A DNA stretch of 10,148 bases from JBGQBN01 sp041494805 (GTDB lineage Bacteria > Acidobacteriota > Terriglobia > Terriglobales > Acidobacteriaceae): NCBI GenBank assembly GCA_041494805.1, contig JBGQBN010000089.1, forward strand, positions 1 to 10,148. The letters run 5' to 3'. Each line of letters begins with the position of its first letter. Position 1 is the first letter of the stretch. The notes beneath the pieces were generated by a model, which searched no databases, was not told where the DNA came from, and was given only the letters and a program-made list of their open reading frames with translations. Positions 1 to 6,325 of the stretch are shown here, one piece after another. The position numbers and the translations under genes were made by a program.

Positions 1-21
1 GGGATTTTCGCAGCGTGCCAC

Positions 22-186
22 CCCCACCGTGCAGTTGAAATGTTTGTTCACAAACTTGTCATTCCGAAGCGCGGTGTTATCGCGCGAGGAATCTGCTGTT
101 CTGCGGGCAGAAACAGATCCTCGCCGACAAAACTGCTCGGATTGACAATGTCGAGTGAATCCATTCCACGAAATTGCACCACCACC
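22..186. repeat. Degenerate MITE-like element (relic copy)
   Basis: This stretch aligns with the better-preserved element at 3566-3729 and is almost the same length (165 against 164 bp). Shared parts are a GTGCAGTT-GAAA left end (29-40), a TTGTCATTCCGAAG arm (56-69), the CGCGCGAGGAATCTGCTGTT core and an AACAGATCCTCGCCG return arm. The right end at 169-186 reads, on the other strand, GGTGGTGGTGCAATTT against GGTAGTGGTGCACTTT. The left terminal bases are eroded. The 10-mer CCACCCCCAC at 18-27 and again at 189-198 may be the remains of a target duplication. No protein is likely here: the ATG at 174 that opens a longer reading frame lies inside the repeat. Confidence 0.7.
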
Positions 187-198
187 ACCCACCCCCAC

Positions 199-230
199 TT
201 GACAACCCGGGCACAAAGAACGACCATACA
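199..230 (+). promoter_or_regulatory. Possible promoter of the FG-GAP gene
   Basis: A perfect -35 hexamer TTGACA lies at 199-204, directly after the right flanking repeat of the relic MITE. No good -10 box sits at 17-18 bp; the best hexamer is CATACA at 225-230 with a long 20-bp spacer. The position, about 100 nt before the start codon, matches the promoter-to-start distance of the three Asp-box genes downstream. The -35 is convincing and the -10 is weak. Confidence 0.35.
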
Positions 231-320
231 CAGCAGTTTCGGGCGGCGGACTTTGCGCCCGCCGCAGCACGCTTCCATCCCCCAGAAGTCGCGCTCCCGA
301 TTGGTAGCTCCCCGGCAGTA

Positions 321-325
321 GGAGG
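321..325 (+). promoter_or_regulatory. Ribosome-binding site fixing the FG-GAP gene start
   Basis: GGAGG lies 7 nt before the ATG at 333. The in-frame ATG at 174 has no such site and would add 53 His/Pro-rich residues in front of a clear signal peptide. The internal ATG is therefore the start. Confidence 0.8.
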
Positions 326-332
326 CAGCAAC

Positions 333-1757
333 ATGTCCCGATCCACCCGTACGTTGTTCAGGCTTGCGGCTTTTATAGCTGTCATCATTTCAACGTCTGG
401 CCTCTCCTATGCCCGCGGCTTCCTGCCCGCCGTCAGCTACGGCACTGGCGCGTCACCAAATTCCGTGGCGGTCGGCGACTTTAACGGAGACGGGAAACCG
501 GACTTGGCAGTAGCAAACTCCCTGTCTGACAATGTCAGCATTCTGCTCGGCCGTGGGGATGGGACGTTTCAAGCTTCGAAGACGCTTTCAGTGGGTCACG
601 ATCCTTATTTTGTCGCTGTGGGTGATGTGAATGGCGACGGCAGGCCGGATTTGGTTACCACGAATGCGCTCGACAACTCAATCAGCGTACTGCTTAACAA
701 CGGGCATGGTTTTCTACCGGCCCTCACCTATCCTAGCGGAGGTTCCTATCCGCTTTCAGTGGTCGTAGCGGACTTCGATGGGGACGGAAAGTCAGACCTG
801 GTGGTCGGCAATCACTGTACCGATTTTGATTGTACGACCCATAGGGGAGTAGCCGCGTTCCTAAAGGGCAATGGTGACGGTAGCTTTCAAGTGCTGGGAA
901 CATACGACGACGGTTCCAATCCGGACATGCTTGCGGCGGGGGACCTCGATGGAGACGGCAAACTGGACCTGGCGGTTCCGGATTTCGGCGGTAGCAACGT
1001 TAGCATACTGCTCGGCAATGGTGACGGGACTTTCGGGGGAGCGACCAGCTTTGAAGCTGGCGCCAGCCCGACCTGCGTTGCGATGGGCGATTTCAACGGC
1101 GACGGCAACCTCGACCTCGCGGTCTCCAACGCCAGCGAGACTCTAAATGTTTTGATCGGCGATGGCCATGGGGCCTTTGCGGCGCCTGTGCCCTATACCA
1201 TTGGCGTCGGCGCGGGTTCAGTCGCGGTCGCTGACTTCAATGGCGATGGCGCACTGGATCTGGCGGTGGCAGTCGTGAGTCGTCACTCCCAGGGTAGTGC
1301 AACGGTGCTGTACGGCAGAGGCGACGGGACATTTTTGGGGCCAGTACGATTCCTCACCGACGTGGGTGCATTTTTCGTTGCGGCTGGGGATTTCAACCAC
1401 GACCGTGCGATGGACCTCGCGGTGGTGAACGGTCTTGCCAATAACGCATCCGTGCTTATGAACTCCGGTGGAACGTTTGTGGCCACCACCAGCTCGGAAA
1501 ACCCCGCACCTGCGGGCCAGCCGGTCACGCTTACCGCCGTCGTGGCGCCCAGTCTTGTCTCGACGATCCCAACCGGCAAGATCGCCTTCGCTGACGGCGC
1601 AACCATCCTGGCCACGGTGCCGCTGGATCAAAACGGCCAGGCCAGCTTTACGACTTCCGATCTAAGCCTGGGCACCCACACCATCCGCACCAAGTATTCC
1701 GGCGACGCCAACTTCAATCCCAACACCGGCAAAGCCATCACGCAGATCATCCAGTAA
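333..1757 (+). CDS. Secreted FG-GAP/VCBS seven-bladed propeller protein with C-terminal Ig-like domain
   Basis: The 474-residue product starts with a signal peptide (basic MSRSTRTLFR, then a hydrophobic stretch, probable cleavage after SYA at 27). Seven FG-GAP/VCBS repeats follow, with calcium-loop motifs of the form DxNGDGxxD near residues 49, 98, 148, 204, 253, 301 and 353, most followed by a GDGTF-type turn. The seventh loop (DFNHDRAMD) is degenerate. Seven repeats fit one closed seven-bladed beta-propeller of the integrin-alpha type. Residues 386-474 resemble a bacterial Ig-like repeat (PAPAGQPVTLTAVV, PTGKIAFADG, TIRTKYSGDANFNP). Such proteins are extracellular or surface proteins thought to bind ligands or partners; no catalytic residues are recognisable. 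It has its own ribosome-binding site, and no clear terminator separates it from the next gene's promoter 35 bp beyond its stop. The architecture is certain, the biological role unknown. Confidence 0.9.
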   Translation: MSRSTRTLFRLAAFIAVIISTSGLSYARGFLPAVSYGTGASPNSVAVGDFNGDGKPDLAVANSLSDNVSILLGRGDGTFQASKTLSVGHDPYFVAVGDVNGDGRPDLVTTNALDNSISVLLNNGHGFLPALTYPSGGSYPLSVVVADFDGDGKSDLVVGNHCTDFDCTTHRGVAAFLKGNGDGSFQVLGTYDDGSNPDMLAAGDLDGDGKLDLAVPDFGGSNVSILLGNGDGTFGGATSFEAGASPTCVAMGDFNGDGNLDLAVSNASETLNVLIGDGHGAFAAPVPYTIGVGAGSVAVADFNGDGALDLAVAVVSRHSQGSATVLYGRGDGTFLGPVRFLTDVGAFFVAAGDFNHDRAMDLAVVNGLANNASVLMNSGGTFVATTSSENPAPAGQPVTLTAVVAPSLVSTIPTGKIAFADGATILATVPLDQNGQASFTTSDLSLGTHTIRTKYSGDANFNPNTGKAITQIIQ

Positions 1758-1774
1758 AGACCAGGTTTGCCAGA

Positions 1775-1790
1775 GTGCAAAACTCTTCAC
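1775..1790. promoter_or_regulatory. Candidate operator upstream of propeller copy 1
   Basis: GTGCA-N6-TTCAC ends one base before the -35 box. Copy 3 has GTGAA-N6-TTCAC at the same place and spacing (7953-7968). Conservation in a paralogue suggests a regulator-binding site, but it could simply be residual similarity from the duplication. Confidence 0.35.
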
Positions 1791-1791
1791 A

Positions 1792-1820
1792 TTGACAGCC
1801 CCTCACAACCGGGATATCTT
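1792..1820 (+). promoter_or_regulatory. Sigma70-type promoter of propeller copy 1
   Basis: TTGACA (1792-1797), a 17-bp spacer and TATCTT (1815-1820). The same arrangement occurs before both paralogues. The predicted transcript start is near 1827, giving a leader of about 113 nt before the ATG at 1940. Confidence 0.75.
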
Positions 1821-1895
1821 CCCGAACACCGGCACGTTGATCTCCGCGTCCCGCTGGTGGCCCGATCTCCCTCCCCCATGGCGGTGATGCGGACG

Positions 1896-1925
1896 ACCGA
1901 ATCTCTGCGTACCGAATCTCTGCGT
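1896..1925 (+). repeat. 15-bp tandem duplication in the leader of copy 1
   Basis: ACCGAATCTCTGCGT occurs twice in direct succession (1896-1910 and 1911-1925), just before the AAGGA ribosome-binding site at 1929-1933. The paralogous leaders contain only one related unit, so this is a local duplication specific to copy 1. Confidence 0.85.
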
Positions 1926-1939
1926 ACTAAGGACAATCG

Positions 1940-3451
1940 ATGAATCGCACTTTCCCAGGTTCCCGCACTCGTCGGAATACTCTTGCTTTCCTAGCAACCT
2001 TGCTTGCACTGACGCTTTCCTTCATATTGACCACCGCCGCTCAGGCGCAAACCCCGTTGGTAAAACTCAGCCAGGATCCCTTCCGCAATCCCAGCAGCCA
2101 GCACGCCACCCAGGTGGAACCCGATACCTTTTCCTTCGGCTCCACAATAGTCAGCGCTTTCCAAACTGGACGTATCTCTAGCGGAGGCTGCTCCGACTTG
2201 GGCTTTGCCACTTCGACCGACGGCGGCGCCAGTTGGAAGCACGGCTTCCTGCCCGGCATCACCACGTTCTACAAGAACGGGACGTTCCCCTCGGTGAGCG
2301 ATCCGTCGGTTAGTTTCGATGCCCGCCACGGAGTCTGGCTCATTAGTTCGCTCGGTCTCGGAAGCAACAACAATACGGTTCTCTCCAGTTCTTCACCCGA
2401 CGGCCTGACCTGGAACAATCCAGTAACGGTCAACACCAACACGGGATACGCCGACAAGGACTGGATTGCCTGCGACAGCAATGCCAGCAGCGCGTTCTAC
2501 GGCCACTGCTACATCGAGTGGGATGACGCCTCGAACGGCGACCAAATCCGGATGAGCACTTCGACTGACGGTGGCCAGCATTGGTCCGCCGCCATCAACG
2601 TGCCCAATGCTTTCGGATTAGGCGGGCAACCCGTGGTGCAGTCGAATGGGACCGTGGTGGTGCCGTTCTGGGGCAACGGGGTCCAGGCCTTCAGTTCTAC
2701 CGATGGCGGCGCCAGTTGGAAAAACCTGGTGACGGTCGCCAACATCACCGACCATGGAGTCGCCGGCAACCTGCGCGCGCTGCCTCTCCCCTCCGCCGAA
2801 GTGGATGGCGGCGGCACCGTGTACGTCGCCTGGCAGGATTGCCGCTTCCGCAGCGGCTGTTCCTCGAACGATATCGTGATGAGCACCTCCACCGACGGCA
2901 AGAACTGGTCCTCGGTAAGCCGCATTCCCATTGATGCCACCAACACCACGGTAGATCACTTCATCCCCGGCATCGCCGCGGACCACGATACCCAAGGCAG
3001 TACCGCCCACCTGGGGCTGACTTACTATTTCTACCCGGTCTCCAACTGCTCCCAGCAGACCTGCAAGCTGGGCGTCGGGTTCGTTTCCTCGCAGGATGGC
3101 GGCCAAACCTGGACTCAGGGCCAACAATTGGCAGGGAACATGAACACCGGCTGGCTGCCGCAGACCAGCTTGGGCCAAATGGTGGGTGATTACATCTCCA
3201 CTTCGTTCGTGAACGGCAAAGCCTTCGGCGTGTTTGCCAGAGCCGCACAGAATAACGGTACCAAGCTGAAAGAGGCAATGTTCACGCCCGCCACCGGCTT
3301 CATCCAGGAGAGCAACGGCCCCTTCTTCAGCTCGGCGGGTGACAAGCCCGTTCCCAACGCCAAGTCGGATCACGGACCAAGAAAGTACATGGACAGCGAC
3401 GGCAGGATCCCGATTCCGCCGGCGAAGAACACACCTCCGAAGCAGAAGTGA
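1940..3451 (+). CDS. Secreted sialidase-like Asp-box (BNR) propeller protein, copy 1
   Basis: The 503-residue product has a signal peptide cleaved probably after AQA at residue 36. Six Asp-box motifs (S-x-D-G-x-x-W type) occur: STDGGASW near 92, SPDGLTW near 152, STDGGQHW near 208, STDGGASW near 253, STDGKNW near 317 and SQDGGQTW near 384. This count fits a six-bladed sialidase-type propeller. Database entries of this kind are often called exo-alpha-sialidase. I see no N-terminal FRIP/YRIP motif or clear arginine triad, so sialic acid hydrolysis is not supported. Well-conserved blocks shared with the paralogues are DWIACD...FYGHCYIEWDD, CRFRSGCSSNDIVMSTST, GSTAHLGLTYYFYP and GDYISTS. The tail (KSDHGPRK...PIPP, then Pro/Lys-rich) is also shared. 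AAGGA lies 6 nt before the ATG. The gene is a one-gene transcription unit bounded by its own promoter and terminator. Confidence 0.88.
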   Translation: MNRTFPGSRTRRNTLAFLATLLALTLSFILTTAAQAQTPLVKLSQDPFRNPSSQHATQVEPDTFSFGSTIVSAFQTGRISSGGCSDLGFATSTDGGASWKHGFLPGITTFYKNGTFPSVSDPSVSFDARHGVWLISSLGLGSNNNTVLSSSSPDGLTWNNPVTVNTNTGYADKDWIACDSNASSAFYGHCYIEWDDASNGDQIRMSTSTDGGQHWSAAINVPNAFGLGGQPVVQSNGTVVVPFWGNGVQAFSSTDGGASWKNLVTVANITDHGVAGNLRALPLPSAEVDGGGTVYVAWQDCRFRSGCSSNDIVMSTSTDGKNWSSVSRIPIDATNTTVDHFIPGIAADHDTQGSTAHLGLTYYFYPVSNCSQQTCKLGVGFVSSQDGGQTWTQGQQLAGNMNTGWLPQTSLGQMVGDYISTSFVNGKAFGVFARAAQNNGTKLKEAMFTPATGFIQESNGPFFSSAGDKPVPNAKSDHGPRKYMDSDGRIPIPPAKNTPPKQK

Positions 3452-3474
3452 GACTCTAGCCTCACAAAATCCCC

Positions 3475-3508
3475 GCCGCCGGCATCAGTGCCGGCGGCTT
3501 TCCTTTTT
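3475..3508 (+). terminator. Intrinsic terminator of propeller copy 1
   Basis: A perfect 10-bp stem, GCCGCCGGCA (3475-3484) with TGCCGGCGGC (3489-3498), has a TCAG loop and is followed by TTTCCTTTTT. Confidence 0.93.
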
Positions 3509-3565
3509 GTGGCATTCTGCCGCCACGCCAGACTGCTTGAGTAAGAAGCCCGGCACAGAAAACTG

Positions 3566-3729
3566 GGTAGTGGTGCAGTTTGAAAGCCTTTATGAATTGT
3601 CATTCCGAAGCGCGGCATTATCGCGCGAGGAATCTGCTGTTTCCCCCTCCAAAACAGATTCCTCGCCGGTAAAACTGGCTTCGGAATGACAATGAGCAAG
3701 CTATATATCTGACAAAGTGCACCACTACC
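3566..3729. mobile_element. 164-bp MITE with ends matching the adjacent IS
   Basis: The left end GGTAGTGGTGCAGTTTG pairs with the right end (complement GGTAGTGGTGCACTTTG), 16 of 17 bases. The left end also matches 17 of 19 bases of the IS end at 3739. The 9-bp target duplication AGAAAACTG lies at 3557-3565 and 3730-3738. The interior is a long imperfect hairpin: outer arms TTGTCATTCCGAAG (3597-3610) and CTTCGGAATGACAA (3679-3692), inner arms CGAGGAATCTGCTGTTT (3626-3642) and AAAACAGATTCCTCG (3651-3665). It codes for nothing recognisable. It is most likely a non-autonomous element moved by an IS1-family transposase like that encoded at 5339-6163. Confidence 0.85.
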
Positions 3730-3738
3730 AGAAAACTG

Positions 3739-3757
3739 GGTAGTGGCTCAGTTTGAA
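3739..3757 (+). repeat. Left terminal inverted repeat of the IS
   Basis: GGTAGTGGCTCAGTTTGAA is identical over 19 bases to the complement of 6154-6172. The stop codon of the last passenger gene lies 2 bp inward. Confidence 0.95.
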
Positions 3758-3758
3758 G

Positions 3759-4307
3759 TTATTCGTTTCGGCTAGGGCACGCGTGGGCACTCTCGCCACT
3801 GTCCAATTCGGCTTCTATCGCCGACTTTGCGGTAGAGCCGCCGCAACTGGAACATACCGAAATCATCACATCTCCCTCGCCACACTTTATGCGCGTGAAT
3901 TGGGGATCGGGTTCGGCCGGTTCTTCTCGGTATGGAGTGGTGACCTCGGCAAAGATGGCGGCAAGTTGCTTGGCACTCAACTGGTCAGTGGTGCTCTTTG
4001 GGTAAATCGCTCCCGCAATTATCTGATATGGCTGCACCGTGGGATCAGGAACTATGGCTACCAGCCGCCAAGCCTTTCTGCCGAAAGATCGGACGCCCGG
4101 AGGCTGCCAATCATACTTCCATATCTTGTTCTGACATTGGGGATATTTACCCATCCCATCTTGGACTACCCTATGGCATGCTTCATGGTTTTCTTCGATC
4201 AGGCGCTTCATCGCATCAAGCGCTTCCATAAATTGTGGGTCATTCTTGGCTTTCCTGATTTGTTTCTGGAAGAATGGGTGACTGAAGTCCAGCGTCGAAT
4301 TAGCCAA
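3759..4307 (-). CDS. Hypothetical IS passenger protein C (182 aa, C-terminal Cys cluster)
   Basis: I do not recognise this 182-residue protein with certainty. It opens with a charged helical stretch (residues 14-50). A compact segment follows (about 61-127: KIWKYDWQPPGVRSFGRKAW, then RLVAIVPDP and IIAGAIYPKS) whose alternating strand pattern loosely recalls RelE/ParE-like toxin folds. That comparison is a guess from memory. The C-terminus has CSSC at 152-155 with Cys142 and Cys177, a possible zinc-binding tail. The start is a TTG at 4307-4305 preceded by GAGGTGG at good spacing; no nearby ATG serves better. It lies 25 nt after the stop of the upstream passenger gene on the same strand, so it is the last gene of a three-gene operon, ending against the left inverted repeat. 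Confidence 0.6.
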   Translation of the reverse strand: MANSTLDFSHPFFQKQIRKAKNDPQFMEALDAMKRLIEENHEACHRVVQDGMGKYPQCQNKIWKYDWQPPGVRSFGRKAWRLVAIVPDPTVQPYQIIAGAIYPKSTTDQLSAKQLAAIFAEVTTPYREEPAEPDPQFTRIKCGEGDVMISVCSSCGGSTAKSAIEAELDSGESAHACPSRNE

Positions 4308-4332
4308 GCTTCAGCCACCTCAGAACTGCAAA

Positions 4333-4854
4333 TCAGAGGGCCGGGGTTGCTACGTCAGCAGTGATTTTCTCCGCGATGTCAGCCAAAAGGGCCGTGCATG
4401 CTTCGTCCGAAGCAATACGGAATGACTCGGCAAAGTTGTCGATGTGCGCAGTGCGGTCGGCTATCACATCCAGGCGGGGACGCAACACGGCCGCACACTG
4501 TTCCGGCATACCGTATACATCCTCCAAAAGCGAGTACGTCATGGAAACAATCCGTTCCAGATCGCTCGCAACTTTGTCGAACGTGCTGGCGTCGAACTGA
4601 CGACAGTCCTTCACCTTTAAACAATCAATTAGCGTGCCTTGCAAATCGCCGAGTTTCCCCATTGCATGCGAGAGCAGACGTGTCTGCACCCAAAGATTGA
4701 CATCCCACGTCGCCGCTCGCGTCTTGCCCTCGACAACCTTCCAAAAGGTTTTTTGGGCATAAGCGGCCTCATACTGCACGCTGGCACTTAGTTCACGAAT
4801 TGGTAGAGCCATAGCGGCCATGTCCATCGTCCTTCTGTTGCCGGAAGCATTCAT
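4333..4854 (-). CDS. Hypothetical IS passenger protein B (173 aa, all-helical)
   Basis: This 173-residue protein is not recognised. It has no signal peptide or membrane segment. The composition (long runs such as FDKVASDLERIVSMTYSLLE and DNFAESFRIASDEACTALLA) predicts an all-alpha cytoplasmic protein. The ATG at 4854 has no good ribosome-binding site. The Met at residue 12 (ATG at 4821) has AGAAGG 9 nt upstream, so the true product may be 162 residues. It is the middle gene of the leftward passenger operon, 45 nt after protein A and 25 nt before protein C. Conservation of this trio in other IS copies would show whether it works together with its neighbours. Confidence 0.6.
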   Translation of the reverse strand: MNASGNRRTMDMAAMALPIRELSASVQYEAAYAQKTFWKVVEGKTRAATWDVNLWVQTRLLSHAMGKLGDLQGTLIDCLKVKDCRQFDASTFDKVASDLERIVSMTYSLLEDVYGMPEQCAAVLRPRLDVIADRTAHIDNFAESFRIASDEACTALLADIAEKITADVATPAL

Positions 4855-4899
4855 GCGATGTTAATCGGCAGAATCTTCCGACGAAATTAGCGTCCCAGG

Positions 4900-5115
4900 T
4901 TACCCGTTTAGTCCCCTTGGGGTCGCTGTCTTGGCCCATCGGGCCTTGCTTGCCTTCTGCGCTATCTCGCGGCGTCTCTCCGCGCTAATAGACCTAGCAC
5001 GCGAAGGGCCGCCAATGAGGCCCCCCTTGCGAGCAGACACTTTTCTTGCGTTGGGTTCGGTCCGCTCCGAGATTGCAGCTTGAACCACGCGAAATGCTCG
5101 CACGTTCACATCCAT
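4900..5115 (-). CDS. Small basic Gly-Gly/Ala-Arg-Trp protein, IS passenger A (71 aa)
   Basis: The 71-residue product is strongly basic. Its second half (KGGLIGGPSRARSISAERRR, then EIAQKASKARW) resembles a widespread family of short proteins with the pattern GGxxGGxxRAxxLSxxxRxEIAxxAxxARW. Members are usually left hypothetical and are sometimes compared with histone-like or KGG-type proteins; nucleic-acid binding is likely from charge but unproven. GGAGGG stands 3 nt before the ATG at 5115, which is tight; a GTG at codon 3 would give 9 nt. It is the first gene of the leftward passenger operon and faces the transposase across an intergenic region of about 220 bp. If it binds DNA it could regulate that divergent region, which is inference. 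Confidence 0.6.
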   Translation of the reverse strand: MDVNVRAFRVVQAAISERTEPNARKVSARKGGLIGGPSRARSISAERRREIAQKASKARWAKTATPRGLNG

Positions 5116-5302
5116 GTACCCTCCATGCTTGTTAGACGCAAGCGGAGCGCCATGGGTTCACTCATGCGCAGCATGATACACCTGCTCGTCAAGTATCGTA
5201 GCTAGAGCCGGGGGACGGGGGTAGAGCACCTAAGTCACAATGCTCACGTTCCGAGAATACCAAGGCTACCAGGCAAATACAAGAATAAACTGAACAAAAT
5301 GC
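5116..5302. other. Divergent intergenic region inside the IS
   Basis: No gene is visible. The region separates the leftward passenger operon from the rightward transposase. It contains an inverted repeat TCATGC-GCA-GCATGA (5162-5176) that could be an operator or small hairpin. A weak leftward promoter candidate (TTGTAT-N17-TATTCT read on the minus strand, about 5245-5275) could serve the passenger operon, but its match is poor. Confidence 0.4.
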
Positions 5303-5331
5303 TTGACACCTTTTGTTTGCTCAAGCATAAT
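5303..5331 (+). promoter_or_regulatory. Promoter of the transposase gene
   Basis: TTGACA (5303-5308), a 17-bp spacer and CATAAT (5326-5331) form a near-consensus sigma70-type promoter. Transcription should start near 5338, essentially at the ATG at 5339, so the mRNA would be leaderless or nearly so. This excludes the upstream in-frame TTG at 5303, which is part of the -35 box. Confidence 0.75.
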
Positions 5332-5338
5332 GCTCAGT

Positions 5339-6163
5339 ATGAATACGTTGAGTAATGATGAGCGCATCCGAGTTGTGGCAGCCCTCGTGGAAGGCAATAG
5401 CATCCGCTCTACCTCTCGGATGACCGGGATTGCCAGGAACACCGTCACCAAATTGCTCGTTGATCTTGGCCGAGCCTGCGCGAAGTATCACGATGAGAAC
5501 GTCCGTGACGTTCGTGTTCGCAGGTTGCAATGTGACGAAATATGGGCATACGTCGGCGCAAAAGCGAAAAACGTGAGTGCCGAGAAGAAAGAGATAGGCT
5601 GGGGTGACGTGTGGACATGGGTTGGAATTGACGCCGAGACCAAGCTGGTAGTTTCCTATCTCGTCGGCGGGCGGGGCGCGGATTGGGCAAGTGACTTTAT
5701 GCAGGATTGTGCTGGCCGCATCCGGGGTCGCGTACAGATCACAACTGACGGCCACAAGGCATATTTAGAGGCAGTGGAGGGCGCGTTTGGAATGGACTGC
5801 GATTATGCTCAACTGCACAAGATTTTCGGAGCCTCCCTAGAGAACGAGGCGCGATATTCGCCCGCAGTTTGCATCGGCTGTGACATGAAAACTGTCAGCG
5901 GGAATCCAGCCCCCAAGCACGTGAGCACTAGCTACGTAGAGCGCCAGAACCTAAACATGCGAATGGGAATGCGCCGATTCACCAGACTTACTAACGGGTT
6001 TTCCAAGAAGATCGAGAATCACGCTTACGCTGTGGCTGTCCACTTCATGTACTGCAATTACGTGCGGATTCACCAGTCCCTACGAGTGACCCCGGCTATG
6101 GAAGCCGGGCTGTGCGATCATGCTTGGGATTTAGCTGAGCTTGTGGCCTTACTTTCAAACTGA
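5339..6163 (+). CDS. IS1-family DDE transposase
   Basis: The 274-residue protein catalyses movement of the surrounding element. An N-terminal helix-turn-helix (about residues 20-41, ending GIARNTVTKLL) probably binds the terminal repeats. The catalytic triad is visible as D66 (LQCDEIWAYVG), D137 (ITTDGHKAYLEAVEGAFG) and E201 (STSYVERQNLNMRM). The C-terminal RRFTRLTNGFSKK and RIHQSLRVTPAMEAG blocks are typical of single-frame IS1-family transposases, unlike classical IS1, which needs a frameshift between insA and insB. The start is taken as the ATG at 5339 because the promoter covers all upstream in-frame starts. The stop codon lies inside the right inverted repeat, and no terminator separates it from the promoter of the next gene, so read-through into propeller copy 2 is possible. 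The frame is uninterrupted and all three acidic residues are present. Confidence 0.92.
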   Translation: MNTLSNDERIRVVAALVEGNSIRSTSRMTGIARNTVTKLLVDLGRACAKYHDENVRDVRVRRLQCDEIWAYVGAKAKNVSAEKKEIGWGDVWTWVGIDAETKLVVSYLVGGRGADWASDFMQDCAGRIRGRVQITTDGHKAYLEAVEGAFGMDCDYAQLHKIFGASLENEARYSPAVCIGCDMKTVSGNPAPKHVSTSYVERQNLNMRMGMRRFTRLTNGFSKKIENHAYAVAVHFMYCNYVRIHQSLRVTPAMEAGLCDHAWDLAELVALLSN

Positions 6164-6172
6164 GCCACTACC
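6154..6172 (-). repeat. Right terminal inverted repeat of the IS
   Basis: TTCAAACTGAGCCACTACC is the exact complement of 3739-3757. It contains the transposase stop codon (6161-6163) and is followed by the 8-bp target duplicate GAAAACTG (6173-6180). Confidence 0.95.
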
Positions 6173-6187
6173 GAAAACTGTTGTACA

Positions 6188-6217
6188 TTGACATCTGCCC
6201 GATTCGCGACATATAGT
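6188..6217 (+). promoter_or_regulatory. Sigma70-type promoter of propeller copy 2
   Basis: TTGACA (6188-6193), an 18-bp spacer and TATAGT (6212-6217), homologous to the promoters of copies 1 and 3. The -35 starts only 15 bp after the IS right end, so the insertion left the core promoter intact but replaced everything upstream. The in-frame TTG at 6188 is this -35 box, not a start codon. Confidence 0.75.
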
Positions 6218-6325
6218 GCCGGACACGCCAAGCCACGTGCCGCGCCTTGCTGGTGGCCCGATTCGCTCCCCTATGCCCCCAGCGGTTTGCGGACGTCTCA
6301 ATCTCAGCGTACAAGGACAATCCTG

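Larger units (their letters stand above)
3739..6172. mobile_element. IS1-family insertion element with three passenger genes
   Basis: The element is 2434 bp long. Its boundaries are set by 19-bp perfect terminal inverted repeats starting GGTAGTGG and an 8-bp direct repeat GAAAACTG at 3731-3738 and 6173-6180. IS1 itself also begins GGT and makes 8-9 bp duplications, and the transposase is of the IS1 type. The transposase runs rightward (5339-6163) and its stop codon falls inside the right repeat. A leftward operon of three small genes (5115 down to 3759) ends 2 bp inside the left repeat. At roughly twice or more the usual length of IS1-family elements, this is an IS carrying passengers. Intact ends, a perfect duplication and an intact transposase suggest recent insertion and possible activity. 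Confidence 0.92.

Noticed and set aside
174..332. N-terminal extension of the FG-GAP gene starting His-His-His-His-Pro
   Set aside because: The ATG at 174 lies within the relic MITE and upstream of the likely promoter, has no ribosome-binding site, and would bury a good signal peptide. The GGAGG before 333 decides the start.
2618..3373. Long antisense open frame (251 aa) inside propeller copy 1, and a 312-aa one at 8325-9263 inside copy 3
   Set aside because: Both are shadows of GC-rich coding frames. Their translations are Gly/Ala/Arg/His-rich with no domain, and the sense frames are conserved among the three paralogues.
3566..3729. CRISPR-like repeat
   Set aside because: Only two related copies exist in the window, 3.5 kb apart, each a self-complementary hairpin with terminal inverted repeats and target duplications. 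There is no spacer array.
3753..4364. Rightward open frame of 203 aa at the left of the IS
   Set aside because: It overlaps the leftward 182-aa gene almost fully, has no ribosome-binding site, and runs across the gap between two leftward genes. The leftward frames form a tidy operon with TTG/GAGGTGG start signals.
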